Source of the DNA: Pithys albifrons albifrons
Taxonomy: Eukaryota; Chordata; Aves; Passeriformes; Thamnophilidae
Length of the DNA: 64,000 nucleotides
Assembly (NCBI RefSeq): GCF_047495875.1
Contig: NC_092497.1
Span: 4,473,437-4,537,436 of the forward strand
Direction: 5' to 3'
Positions 25,570 to 36,191 of the stretch are shown here, in pieces. The position numbers and the translations under genes were made by a program. Numbering within the stretch: the first letter of the stretch is position 1; each line of letters begins with the position of its first letter. The notes under the pieces were generated by a model that saw nothing but the letters and a program-made list of their open reading frames with translations, ran no database searches and was not told the origin of the DNA.

Positions 25570-25765
25570 ATAGGGTGTATGTGTACACACCCACAGACAC
25601 ACACATGCACACATGTGTATATATATGTACATTTATACATATATATGTATATATATGTGTGTATATATACATACATGTGTATATATGTGTGTATATATAT
25701 ATACATATAAATATATTGTATAGACATTTACACATATGAACATATACATGTACATGAATATGCAT
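25570..25765. repeat. TA/TG/CA compound microsatellite
   Basis: Compound dinucleotide and tetranucleotide repeats (TATG, TACA, TATATG) with CA-rich edges. All long open frames here are artefacts of the repeat. Confidence 0.95.
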
Positions 25766-26877
25766 AATACAGGATTTTATTATGTGTGTCTCTGTGTATA
25801 TAAAATAGTTAATAAAATCTGCTGTTTTAACTACTTTTAACTGCCCAATGGCTCTTTCTGCCTTCTGCCCAATTCACCACAGTTTGTACAGTCCTTCAGA
25901 GAGAGAGTTTGGAAACACATTTTAAAAACTGTCTTTGCTAAAAGCTTATTATTACTATGTGTGGGAAGAAGAAGACAGTCCAATCAGTTGGTTCTTCTGT
26001 GTTCCAGGTAGCTTAATAAGACATGTGATTTGTCCTTTACTGTAGGCAGGCAAGCAGGCAGCACATGTTTCAGCTCTACATATTTCACACCTCTTTAAGG
26101 AAAGAGAAAAAACATTATCAGAGAAGAACTGTTGGTACATTGCTAAAATGCTTTCTGCATTTTATTTCTGGAAAATGCAATAGGGAACAAATGTAGGAAA
26201 TAAGCAGAGGAAGCAAAAAATTGTGTACAAAAGATTGATTTTACGAGGTAGAAAGAAAGCAATGCAGGCTACAGTAATGTATTTGTGGTATACGGGAGTG
26301 GCACCAGGTAGAAATGGATGTGAAAGGAGAGGACATGTAAAGGTGGGAGAAAGTGAAATAGGTAAAACCAGTTAGTCATGGAAGAGAGATAATAGATTGC
26401 CTGTCATGGATCATAGAAAGTGAGAGAAGATTCCAAGCAGCACATTTTGGGCTCTTCAGCATTGTAAGAAGGAAGTAGATTGGGAGAGCATCCAGAACTT
26501 CATAAGGGAGTTCTGCCTTCTGTGAGCCATTAAAATATTAGACAAATTTTTTTTTTTGTTTAAACCCTATACAGGGTGTCAGGAAACTTCAGTTTTGTGT
26601 TGGTGACTCAATGCACAGTGAAATGGACAACTGTCTCCCTTCTACTGGGAGAAGATTCCCATTGCTAATGTGGTTGCCATCACATAAATGGACTCTTTAG
26701 ACTGTGTAACTTTAATTCTTTTAATGCTGTAAGGATAACTTCACCTCTCTCCATTCCTCTTCCCACAGGTGTGAACAGCAATGCTTTCATAATTAGAGTA
26801 GTTGTTTCATTTATATTTCTTTTAGTGAAGCCGGACAACTTTGGTTTCAGTAGGAACAGTAAGAACAATACACATTT
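25766..26877. other. Intergenic, nothing recognised
   Basis: Unique sequence. No gene or repeat recognised. Confidence 0.5.
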
Positions 26878-27345
26878 CATAGAATCATAAAATTATTTGC
26901 ATTGGAAGGGACCACAAACATCATCTCATTCCAACCCCTAGGAGACCTTCCACTAGATTAGGTGCTCCAAAGCCTGTCCAACCTGTCCTTGGACACTTCC
27001 AGAGATGGGGCAGCAACAGCTCCTCTGGGCAACCTGTGTCAGTGTTTTGCCGCCATCACAAGTAAGAATTTCTTCATAGTATCTAATCTAAACATATCTT
27101 CTGTCAGTTTAAAGTCATTAAACCTCATCCTATCACTATATGCCCTTGAAAAAAGTACTTCCCCATCTTTTTTGTATCTCCTTTAAGTACTGGAAGACTA
27201 CTAAAAGAGCTCCCTGGAGCCTTCTCTTCTGCAGGCTGAACTGCCTCTACTTGCTCAGCCTGTCTTAATAGGAGTGCTCATCCAGCCCTCTGATCAACCC
27301 TCTGATCATCTTCTTAATGTCACACTAATATTTTTATTTTTTGAG
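26878..27345 (-). mobile_element. CR1 LINE 3' fragment
   Basis: A minus-strand CR1 with 'catagaatcata', 'gcattggaagggaccac', 'ccaacctgtccttggacac', 'ggcaacctgtgtcagtg', 'cctgaaaaa'-type connectors and 'gcaggctgaactgcctctac', running to about 27345. Confidence 0.9.
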
Positions 27346-27644
27346 TCAGACTAATATTTTTTCTTAGCTCTGACTGCAAGGCAGTGCCAGCCCATGAGTC
27401 ATGATTCCTTACCTGTTTCCACCTTGTTTACTAAAGAAAATAATCCTAAGATGCTCCTTGATCTCTGTGCAGTCTTATTGAAAGCAATGTCTCTGTTTTT
27501 CCTTTCTATCTGCTTGCCTACAAAACAGAGTAATGTAGAATAACGGCTTCTCAAAGCCTGACCTCTAAGACATTGTTCAGGGACATTAAGCAGAATGAGT
27601 AGTAAAACTAGCACAAGGGAAAGTATGTGTCAGTGTGCATGAGA

Positions 27645-27855
27645 AAGAATCACAGATATTCGAGCTGGAAGGGACCCACAAGGGTCATCAAGTCCTACTT
27701 ATGGCCCTGCACAGGACCATTCTCAAGTCACACCATGTGTTCAAGAATATTGTCCAAATGCTTCTTGAAGAAATATCCTTGTCTAAGCTCTGTCCCTGGG
27801 GTTTTGTGAGTTTTAACAGCCACTTCAAACTTTTGTCTAGACTTTCAAGATAACT
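27645..27855 (-). mobile_element. CR1 LINE 3' fragment, second copy
   Basis: It starts 'agaatcacagatattcgagc', then 'tggaagggacccacaaggg' and 'tcaagtcctacttatggccc'. This is a different CR1 subfamily wording from the copy at 26878 ('ggaagggacccacaagg' in place of 'ggaagggaccac'), so it is a separate insertion. Confidence 0.85.
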
Positions 27856-28506
27856 CCAGTGTGATGAAAGTTCTTATGAGTGTTTCTGTATAATGGAGAC
27901 TCATTATGGTGGGAAGTTAGACTCTCCTGGAAAGACATAGCAGATTTTTATCAAGGATTACTCTGCTGGATTGACTGTGGATGCACACCAGGTTCCCAAC
28001 AAGCCACTCCATCAGTCCCCTCCTCAGCTGGACAGAGGGGAGAAAATAAGTTGGAAAAAAATACATAAGTCTAGATAAAGGCAATGCAATAAACCAAAAG
28101 CCATATGTGAAAACAAAGAAAAACAAAGGATTTATTCTCTGCTTGTTATTAGCACACAATGTCCTGCGGTCCATGAATACTCAAGGTATATTTCTACAAG
28201 CTGCTCAAGACAGAGAAAGAACAGACTTTTTGTTCATGCCAGAAGATCTGTGTCTCCCCAAAACTGTTTTTAGGATTGAAAAAAACTTCACCAAAATTTG
28301 ATAGTCACTTCTTTAATTTATTATATTCTAGCCGATATTGCTGAAGTATATCTGCATTTAATGATTTGAAATTTTCCGGTTTCATGATATTTTCAAAGTG
28401 TGGCATTTTTTCAGGTTATTCACTGGTGACTGGCAATGTAACCTTGCAAATCACAGGAAATGAACTATGATGCAAGTCTTTATTTGTGAAGTTTTTTGGT
28501 GGTTTT

Positions 28507-28540
<34 letters not shown>

Positions 28541-30213
28541 GTTTCAGCATGTATGGAATCAGACCCTTTTCTTTTAGTAACTTAATTTGAAGCATTTGGC
28601 CATCTGAACCTGAAAATTCACATTCGGCATTTACTAGGACAGTTTTCTGCTTTCATTCACTGACTTTGGGACTCAAATTCCAATACATAATTGAGGTTTT
28701 AGCATTCACAAGACAGTGTAAATGAAAACATAGAAGCAGTTAGCTATAATTTTCAGATTCTGATTACATTAAGAAATTTGACCAACCATACCCCTGTGCC
28801 ACATCTGTTCTACATATGGTATATAAACCTAGGAGGACTTCTAAAATGAGAGACAGGTTCCAGAGGGCTGTTTAGAAACCACAATCTGAATTCTTACATT
28901 TCAAGAAATCAATTGGTGATGCATTTGCCTTGGTTCCAAAGGAGACTCTAGATATGGGCTAGGCAGTGAAATTATTCCTGTCACCAGATGCTGTTTGTCT
29001 GCTTCTGTGCTCTAATTGCTATCAATAATTAAACACAGGTCTCTGATTCATATGCACAGAGGCAGAGATTCTTAAATTATACATTTTAAAGTCATTATAG
29101 TACATTTTATATGTTCTGCTAAACACTGCACACAGGCTGATTATGACTAAATATACTGATACCAAATTACATATTGATTCCATAAATATCAACAGATACC
29201 CAGAACAAATAAAAAGATTCCTAGTAAATAGAGGGAACATTTTAATTTCAGATGAGGAGTGGAAAGCAGCTTATATTTATTTATATATGTTATATTATGT
29301 TGCACATAGTGCAAAAAGATGGCATCTCCCAGTTCACCTCCAGAAAACTCAAAATAACTTCCATCTATTTGGAAAACAACAAATGCAGACAATGTGGTAC
29401 ACCCAAGCTTGTGTGACAGCCACTTGAAAAGCCAAGTTTGAATGCAAATGAAGCTTGCACTTGTTAATCAGTGTGTGTGACAGCCATGATCTCTTCCAAA
29501 GCTATGCCCCCAAAGTTATTCTCACACTCTTTAAATAGAATATAGTCTGCAGCATGTCTAGAGGGAAAAAAAAAAAAAAGAAAAAAGGCAGTCTTTGAAA
29601 CTGTTTACCCTTTGGCAGGATGTACAAAGAGATGGCATACTTTCTTATGATGATTGTTATTAGTCATACTAGGGTCCTGCACAAAGTTTTGGCAGACTTT
29701 CAAACAGACGCGTGATGATGAGCCATCTCTGGTGATTCACTCTTTCCACTCCAAGCACAAAGGTCACTGCAGCATGACACCTAACATCACATTTGCAAAG
29801 TACAGATTCTCTGGAGCCTGATGCCTCTGTTTAGACATTATTCATCTTCTTGTCCCAGACCTTGGGAACCATTGCTCTCTGTTTCCAGAATGTCATGAGT
29901 TTCTTTCTGTGACTTCTGATCAGCATGAGAAGAGTTCAAACCACTCACACATCTCTTGGCGAGGGTGGATTTCAAGTGTAAGTCACTATCCAAGGCACAT
30001 TCTCATTTGAAATCTGCATCTAAAATTGAGTCCTACTCAGAGTTATATTAACTCCCTTTTTTTCCTTTGATAAGCTGCCACTGAATAGCTTTGACAAAGT
30101 ACAAAGCAGGGCAACAGAGTCTTGTTGGACAGAGGTTACTGAAAGAAAATGGGTTTAGTTAGACTTTGAAAGGTCCCATTTGCAAAACAGCTCACAAAAG
30201 TAGTTTATTTGTT
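27856..30213. other. Intergenic, nothing recognised
   Basis: Unique AT-rich sequence with a poly(T) run of about 32 bases at 28508-28539. No gene, RNA or transposon recognised. Confidence 0.5.
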
Positions 30214-30331
30214 GCTAGTAGCATTCCATAAGTGTTAACTCTAGTGAAATATTCAGAAAAATAATGTGCCTGAAGTGTAGTGTGAGTCGTGACATTTTAT
30301 AGAGGCTTCATCATTGTACAGGCAGTTAAAT

Positions 30332-30437
30332 GCCTCCCTGACATCCGATCCTGTCAGATCTCAGAAGCTAAGCAGGGTCAGCCCCGGATTAGTACTTGGA
30401 TGGGAGACCTCCTGAGAAATGCCGGGTGCTGTAGGTT
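30332..30437 (+). pseudogene. 5S rRNA-derived pseudogene
   Basis: The sequence matches vertebrate 5S rRNA from roughly nucleotide 14 to the 3' end. Landmarks are 'agatctcagaagctaagcag' (A-box region), 'ttagtacttggatgggagac' (intermediate element and C-box region) and 'ccgggtgctgtaggtt' (3' end). The first part of the gene is missing or degraded and a few internal changes are present (CAGATCTCAG for the usual TGATCTCGG; ACCTCCTGAGAA for ACCGCCTGGGAA). No T-run terminator follows. It is either a retroposed 5S pseudogene or the head of a 5S-derived SINE; the GC-rich sequence after it (30440-30660) could be the body. Confidence 0.85.
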
Positions 30438-31133
30438 CTAGTCCTGAGGACTTCACTGGCACTGTCCAAGCTTGCTCGGCCATGGGAGATGAACCTCAGG
30501 ACTTAAAGGGTGTGGCCAGTTCTGCGCATGCTGAGCCTCACCTAAACTCTGCTGCGTAGGCTGGAAGGGCACACCCATGTGGGGACAGCCCTTCCCAAAT
30601 CTTCGTTCGCGAAGCCGAGCCCACACACATTGTTGTACACTGTGAGGTGGAGACCAGTAGGTGACTTTCATTCTGAGACATTGGCAAAAAATCACTGTAA
30701 AAATTGTGTCATTAAACTTGCTCTTCCTCACACTTCCAATCTCTCTTGGTTTTGTTATCAGAAGGGAAAATCTCATCTTCTGAAAAATTAGTTCAGATCT
30801 TAAGACCACCAGGGCAAATCAGCAGACGTTTCCAGAGTTAACTGCATTTCTGAAAGAAGCTGTCGTTGCTCAGGGTGTGAGATGATTCAACTTTAGTGCT
30901 TGACACAATATGGGTACTTAAACATAATTGTCTCATGCTATTTGTCATTTTAGATGCACTAGGGGCTTATGTATATGCCTCCAGCTGCATTCCAAAAAAT
31001 GTAGGTCTCTCATAGATCCTGTGTCATACTGACAAGTCCAGCAGAATGTCTGAGATTTCCAGGATGTTGAACATGACATTTATGTTGAAGCAAGCTGACT
31101 CATTGACACCTGTCACTTCTAGTTCATCTGTTC
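30438..31133. other. Unannotated segment between 5S copy and provirus
   Basis: 30440-30660 is GC-rich compared with its surroundings and directly follows the 5S-like sequence. The remainder is AT-rich. No gene recognised. Confidence 0.45.
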
Positions 31134-34030
31134 CTCATTTTGAAAGTTCCCCCACCCAACGCCTTCAAGGTTGTTTTCAGCAGTCCATTACATCGCTCAA
31201 CTTTCCCGGCAGCTGGAGCATGGTAGGGGATATGATACACCCACTCAATGCCGTGCTCTCTGGCCCAGGTGTCTATGAGGCTGTTCTTGAAGTGGGTGCC
31301 GTTGTCAGACTCTATTCTCTCTGGGGTGCCGTGTCTCCACAGAACTTGTTTCTCAAGGCCCAGGATGGTATTCCGGGCAGTGGCGTGAGATACGGGGTAT
31401 GTCTCCAGCCATCCAGTGGTTGCCTCTACCATGGTCAGCACATAGCGCTTGCCTTGGCGTGTTTGGGGAAGTGTGATGTAATCAACTTGCCAGGCTTCCC
31501 CATACCTGTATTTCGACCACCGTCCACCATACCATAGAGGCTTCACCCGCTTGGCCTGCTTGATGGCAGCACATGTGTCACAGTCGTGGATAACCTGTGA
31601 GACACTGTCCATGGTTAGATCCACCCCTCGGTCACGAGCCCATCTGTATGTCGCATCTCTGCCTTGATGACCAGAGGTATCATGGGCCCATCGGGCTAGA
31701 AACAATTCACCTTTATGCTGCCAATCCAGATCTACCTGAGAGACTTCAATCTTGGCAGCTCGATCCACCTGCTCGTTGTTACGATGCTCCTCATTAGCCC
31801 GGCTCTTAGGTACATGAGCATCTACGTGACGGACCTTCACACTCAGCTTCTCTACCCGGGCAGCGATGTCCTGCCACATCTCAGCCGCCCAGATGGGTTT
31901 CCCTTTGCGCTGCCAGCCGGCCTTTCTCCAGCGCTCCAGCCATCCCCACAGAGCATTGGCCACCATCCACGAGTCAGTGTAAAGGTAGAGTCTTGGCCAC
32001 TTCTCTCGTTCAGCGATATCCAAAGCCAGCTGAACAGCTTTCAGCTCTGCAACCTGACTTGATCCACCTTGTCCTTCAGTCGCTTCTGCAACTCGACGTG
32101 TAGGACTCCATACAGCTGCTTTCCATTTCCGGCTTGTCCCTACAATGCGGCAAGAGCCATCTGTGAAGAGAGCATATCGCTTCTCCTCTTCTGGTAGCTG
32201 GTTATATGGTGGGGCCTCCTCAGCTCGTGTCACCTGCTCCTCTTCTTCTTCAGAGGACAATCCGAAACTCTCACCTTCTGGCCAGTTGGTGATGATTTCC
32301 AAAATCCCAGGGCGATTAGGATTCCCTATCCGGGTTCGCTGCGTGATCAGAGCGATCCACTTACTCCATGTGGCATCAGTGGCGTGATGGGTAGAAGGAG
32401 CTTTTCCTTTGAACATCCAGCCCAACACTGGTAGTCGGGGTGCCAGGATGAGCTGTGCCTCAGTGCCAATCACTTCTGAGGCAGCTCGAACTCCTTCATA
32501 AGCTGCCAGGATCTCTTTCTCAGTTGGGGTGTAGCTGGCCTCAGATCCTTTGTATCCCCGACTCCAGAATCCCAGCGGTCGTCCTCGAGTCTCCCCAGGT
32601 ACTTTCTGCCAGAGGCTCCAGGATGGGCCATTCTCCCCGGCTGCAGTGTAGAGCACATTCTTCACATCCTGTCCTGTCCTGACTGGCCCAAGGGCTACTG
32701 CATGGGTAATCTCCTGTTTAATCTGCTCAAAGGCTTGTTGTTGTTCAGGGCCCCACTGGAAATCATTTTTCTTCCGTGTCACAAGGTAGAGAGGGCTTAC
32801 AATCTGACTGTACTCAGGGATATGCATCCTCCAAAAGCCCACGGCGCCTAGGAAAGCCTGAGTTTCCTTCTTGCTGGTCGGTGGGGACATAGCTGCTATT
32901 TTGTTGATCACCTCTGTTGGAATCTGACGACGCCCGTCTTGCCACTTCACTCCCAGGAACTGAATTTCCTGAGCAGGTCCCTTGACCTTACTTCGTTTAA
33001 TGGCAAAACCAGCTCTTAGGAGAATCTGGATTATCTTCTTTCCTTTCTCAAAAACCTCCCCTGCTGTGTTCCCCCATACAATGATGTCATCGATGTACTG
33101 TAGATGTTCTGGAGCCTCACCCTTTTCCAATGCAGTCTGGATCAGTCCATGGCAAATGGTGGGACTGTGTTTCCACCCCTGGGGCAGTCGATTCCAGGTG
33201 TACTGCACCCCCTTCCAGGTGAAAGCGAACTGCGGCCTGCACTCTGCTGCCAACGGAATGGAGAAAAAGGCATTGGCAATGTCGATGGTGGCATACCACT
33301 TGGCTGCCTTGGACTCCAGCTCATACTGAAGCTCCAGCATGTCCGGCACAGCGGCACTCAGGGGGGGTGTGACCTCATTGAGACCACGGTAATCCACTGT
33401 CAGCCTCCACTCTCCACTGGACTTTCGTACTGGCCATATGGGGCTATTAAAGGGTGAGTGAGTCTTGCTGACCACCCCTTGGCTCTCCAGCTCACGAATC
33501 ATCTTGTGTATGGGGGTCACAGAGTCTCGGTCAGTGCGGTATTGCCGACGGTGCACTGTGGCTGTGGCCAGCGGTACCAATTGTTCTTCAACTTTCAGCA
33601 GTCCTACAGCAGAAGGGTCCTCTGAGAGGCCAGGCAAGGTGCTCAGCTGTCTGATTTCCTCTGTCTCCACAGCAGCTATGCCAAAGGCCCAACGCAGTCC
33701 CTTTGGGTCTTTGAAATATCCATTCCTCAGGTAGTCTATGCCAAGGATACACGGGGCTTCTGGACCAGTCACAATGGGGTGTCTATGCCATTCCTTGCCA
33801 GTCAAGCTGACTTCAGCTTCCAGTACAGTCAGCTGTTGGGATCCCCCTGTTACCCCAGAAATAGAGATGGATTCTGCCCCGACGTATCCTGATGGCATCA
33901 ACGTGCATTGTGCGCCAGTGTCCACTAAAGCTTTGTATTTCTGTGGGTCTGATGAGCCAGGCCACCGAATCCACACAGTCCAATAAACCCGATTGTCCCT
34001 CTCCTCTACCTGGCTAGAGGCAGGGCCCCC
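31124..34030 (-). pseudogene. pol: ERV-L-like pol, truncated in integrase
   Basis: The frame continues directly from the gag amber codon. Counting from a GTG at 33974-33976 it has 950 codons. In order it holds a retropepsin-type aspartic protease (LVDTGA, residues 17-22), reverse transcriptase with YIDDI at 294-298, RNase H with acidic residues in TDGS (606), ELKA (644), YTDS (668) and QVDRA (738), and integrase. The integrase has an HHCC zinc site (His765, His770, Cys799, Cys802) and the DDE triad Asp832, Asp891, Glu927. The native sequence ends after Lys946; the last four residues (MRNR) come from host flank before a TGA. All visible catalytic residues are intact, but the integrase C-terminal domain is missing. 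Pol would be made only by readthrough of the gag stop. Confidence 0.93.
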
Positions 34031-34033
34031 CTA
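34031..34033 (-). promoter_or_regulatory. Amber codon between gag and pol
   Basis: gag and pol share one frame, separated by a single TAG followed by GGG GGC. This arrangement is that of termination suppression (readthrough), as in gammaretroviruses, rather than the -1 frameshift used by most other retroviruses. Readthrough itself is inferred, not shown. Confidence 0.7.
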
Positions 34034-36103
34034 GTTCTGGTCATGGTATTCACTGCGCTCTCCCTGTGAATATGACCGGGAGGTTCCTTCAAGAGGATCG
34101 GGCATAACATCATCATTCCTATACTGTCTGGAGCCTTGCCCACGAGAGACCGGAGCAGCCTTCAACCTTGAAGAATTCCCTGTGTTAGTTGTGCCTCTTT
34201 GCAATTCACGTACCCGAGCTGCTAAGGAAGAGGTGGGTTTCCCATCCCACTTTCTCATATCTTCTCCATGCTCATGGAGGTAAAACCACAGATTGCCGCG
34301 TGGAGTGTACCCTTTCTCCTTAGCTGGAAGACGCCTGCTTCTGATGGCGGAGACTCTTGTTTGTTCTGGAGAGATATGGAAGAGTCCTTCCTTAATCTTC
34401 TCTTCCAGTTCAGCCAGTTTTGTTTCCACAGCTGAGACATGGGCTCGTAATGGAGCAGTGACAGTGTCTTCATAAATCCTGAGTTTGCTGACCAGTGCAC
34501 CCACCTTGTCTTCTCCCTCTCTCCACTGCAATGTTGCAAGGTAGCGAGAATACATTTCTGGCCCAAGTCGTGCAAATTTTAACCACATCTGGGATGTGCA
34601 CTGGACACCATCTGGACTTTTAGGGAATCTCTCATCCTCTGAAAAGATTATCTCCAGTACGGCTAATTCCCTTAAGCACCGGATACCTTGTTCCATCGTG
34701 TTCCACTGTCCTTGCTGTACGTGGAGGTCCTCCTTACAAAGATATCTCTCCCTCACGCTTGACAACAGTCGCCGCCAGAGGCTGAGAGTTTCCTGTCTCT
34801 TTCCAATGCCCTGATCAATGACAACATCTCGAGACAGGGATCCCAGCTGCCTTGCCTCACTCCCATCTAGAATTGTATCATTGGCTGCAGCATCCCAGAT
34901 TCGAAGTAGCCAGGTCAAGATGGACTCATTTGCCTGTCGTGTGAACTCTCTCCGGAGCTCACGCAGCTCTCCCAGGGATAGGGACCGGGTGATTATTTCT
35001 GGCTCCATTTCTTCTGCTTGAGATGAAGGTCCTGACTCTTCCTCGTCATGCACTATACGAACTGATTTGGTCTTTGATTTTCTTTTCTGGACAGGGGCAA
35101 CTGCTATCGGTTTCTGTTGTCCTTGTGGCTCAGTCATGGTCTGGGTGGACATGGCGCTAGTTGATGTATCTCTCTTCCTCTCTGGCTCAGTCATGGTCTG
35201 GGTGGACATGGCGCTAGTTGATGTATCTCTCTTCCTCTCTGGCTCAGTCATGGTCTGGGTGGACATGGTGCCAGTTGATGTATCTCTCTTCCTCTCTGGC
35301 TCAGTCATGGTCTGGGTGGACATGGCGCTAGTTGATGTATCTCTCTTCCTCTCTGGCTCAGTCATGGTCTGGGTGGACATGGTGCCTGTGGATTTGCTCC
35401 TTTTCTCCTCCTCCTGATGATGCTGTACCACACCAAGCAGTGTGCGGTAGGCAGTGGCCAGGGCCCAGCAGGTTGCTGTGAGCTGCACATCTCTGGGACT
35501 ACCAGAGCATCTTCCTTTCACATAGCTTAGCATTTTGGCAGGGTCCTGCAGTTGTTCTGGGGTGAATTTCCAGATCATTTGAGGAGAGAAGGTCTCCAAA
35601 TACTGGCCCATATCTTCCCACTTCCCGTGCCACTCAACATCATCCGCTCCCAGGGCAGGCCTCCAGCAAGTCTCCTTAGAGAGCCCAGTTCTGACCCTAA
35701 ACATGGTGTATACAGTACAGAGGAGACAAAGCAACACTAACAGCAAGATTATGCTGTCCCTAACATCAAAAGGAAGCTCAATATTTTCAATGATTGTTGT
35801 AGCAGAGGTGAAAAGGTGGAAGTAACCATCTCTGCCTGTTTTCCCCACAGTCTGGGTGCTATTTTTAATGAGACCCCAGAGGTAACAACCCAAACCACGA
35901 CAGGCAGACCAGACTGAATATACATTCACAATGAAATTCATTGCTTCTGATGTTATGACAACATAAACATAGTATATTAATAAAGCAATTTTGATCCTTC
36001 TCCCTGGTATTAAAGAGAGCATCAAAACAGGCACATGGTTCCCCATGTGTCGAAATATGAACAGGCCCAGATACACCATCCACATGAATACATCAAGCAA
36101 CAT
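34031..36103 (-). CDS. gag: ERV-L-like Gag with membrane-spanning N-terminus
   Basis: The first ATG of the open frame is at 36101-36103, giving about 690 codons; the frame is open upstream through the primer site to 36187 (718 codons, numbering used here). Residues 28-46, 65-80, about 84-106 and 144-163 are strongly hydrophobic and look like membrane segments. Residues 265-355 contain five copies of a 19-residue repeat with MSTQTMTEP as core. Residues about 398-560 resemble ERV-L capsid (ESILTWLLRIWD, ARQLGSLSRD), followed by a coiled-coil-like stretch (580-602) and a basic tail. I see no CCHC zinc knuckle. The frame ends in TAG (34031-34033), in frame with pol. The N-terminal membrane region is unusual for Gag. 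Confidence 0.85.
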   Translation of the reverse strand: MLLDVFMWMVYLGLFIFRHMGNHVPVLMLSLIPGRRIKIALLIYYVYVVITSEAMNFIVNVYSVWSACRGLGCYLWGLIKNSTQTVGKTGRDGYFHLFTSATTIIENIELPFDVRDSIILLLVLLCLLCTVYTMFRVRTGLSKETCWRPALGADDVEWHGKWEDMGQYLETFSPQMIWKFTPEQLQDPAKMLSYVKGRCSGSPRDVQLTATCWALATAYRTLLGVVQHHQEEEKRSKSTGTMSTQTMTEPERKRDTSTSAMSTQTMTEPERKRDTSTGTMSTQTMTEPERKRDTSTSAMSTQTMTEPERKRDTSTSAMSTQTMTEPQGQQKPIAVAPVQKRKSKTKSVRIVHDEEESGPSSQAEEMEPEIITRSLSLGELRELRREFTRQANESILTWLLRIWDAAANDTILDGSEARQLGSLSRDVVIDQGIGKRQETLSLWRRLLSSVRERYLCKEDLHVQQGQWNTMEQGIRCLRELAVLEIIFSEDERFPKSPDGVQCTSQMWLKFARLGPEMYSRYLATLQWREGEDKVGALVSKLRIYEDTVTAPLRAHVSAVETKLAELEEKIKEGLFHISPEQTRVSAIRSRRLPAKEKGYTPRGNLWFYLHEHGEDMRKWDGKPTSSLAARVRELQRGTTNTGNSSRLKAAPVSRGQGSRQYRNDDVMPDPLEGTSRSYSQGERSEYHDQN
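35127..35400 (-). repeat. Five 57-bp tandem repeats in gag
   Basis: Units start at 35127, 35184, 35241, 35298 and 35355 with exact 57-bp spacing. The fifth unit is partial at its far end. Each full unit encodes 19 residues. Copies differ by a few bases, giving either an SAM or a GTM version. Near-identity suggests recent expansion. Confidence 0.97.
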
Positions 36104-36168
36104 GGTAGTCAGGGAGTTTCTGTACCCAAATACACAAAAGGAAATTGTAGTTCTGACTTCTCTCTCGT

Positions 36169-36186
36169 GCCCCACGTTGGGCGCCA
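36169..36186 (-). promoter_or_regulatory. tRNA primer binding site (Lys1,2 type)
   Basis: On the minus strand the 18-mer starts TGGCGCCCAACG and ends GTGGGGC. It equals the primer site complementary to tRNA-Lys1,2 that I know from Mason-Pfizer monkey virus, visna and foamy viruses. It lies five bases past the LTR edge, the expected position. Confidence 0.9.
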
Positions 36187-36191
36187 AAAGA

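Noticed and set aside
28508..28539. Poly(T) run as the tail of an antisense processed pseudogene
   Set aside because: No gene-like sequence or target duplication was found beside it; it is more simply a homopolymer.
35127..35400. Regular direct repeats as a CRISPR array
   Set aside because: The 57-bp units are contiguous with no spacers, and they are in frame within gag of a vertebrate ERV.
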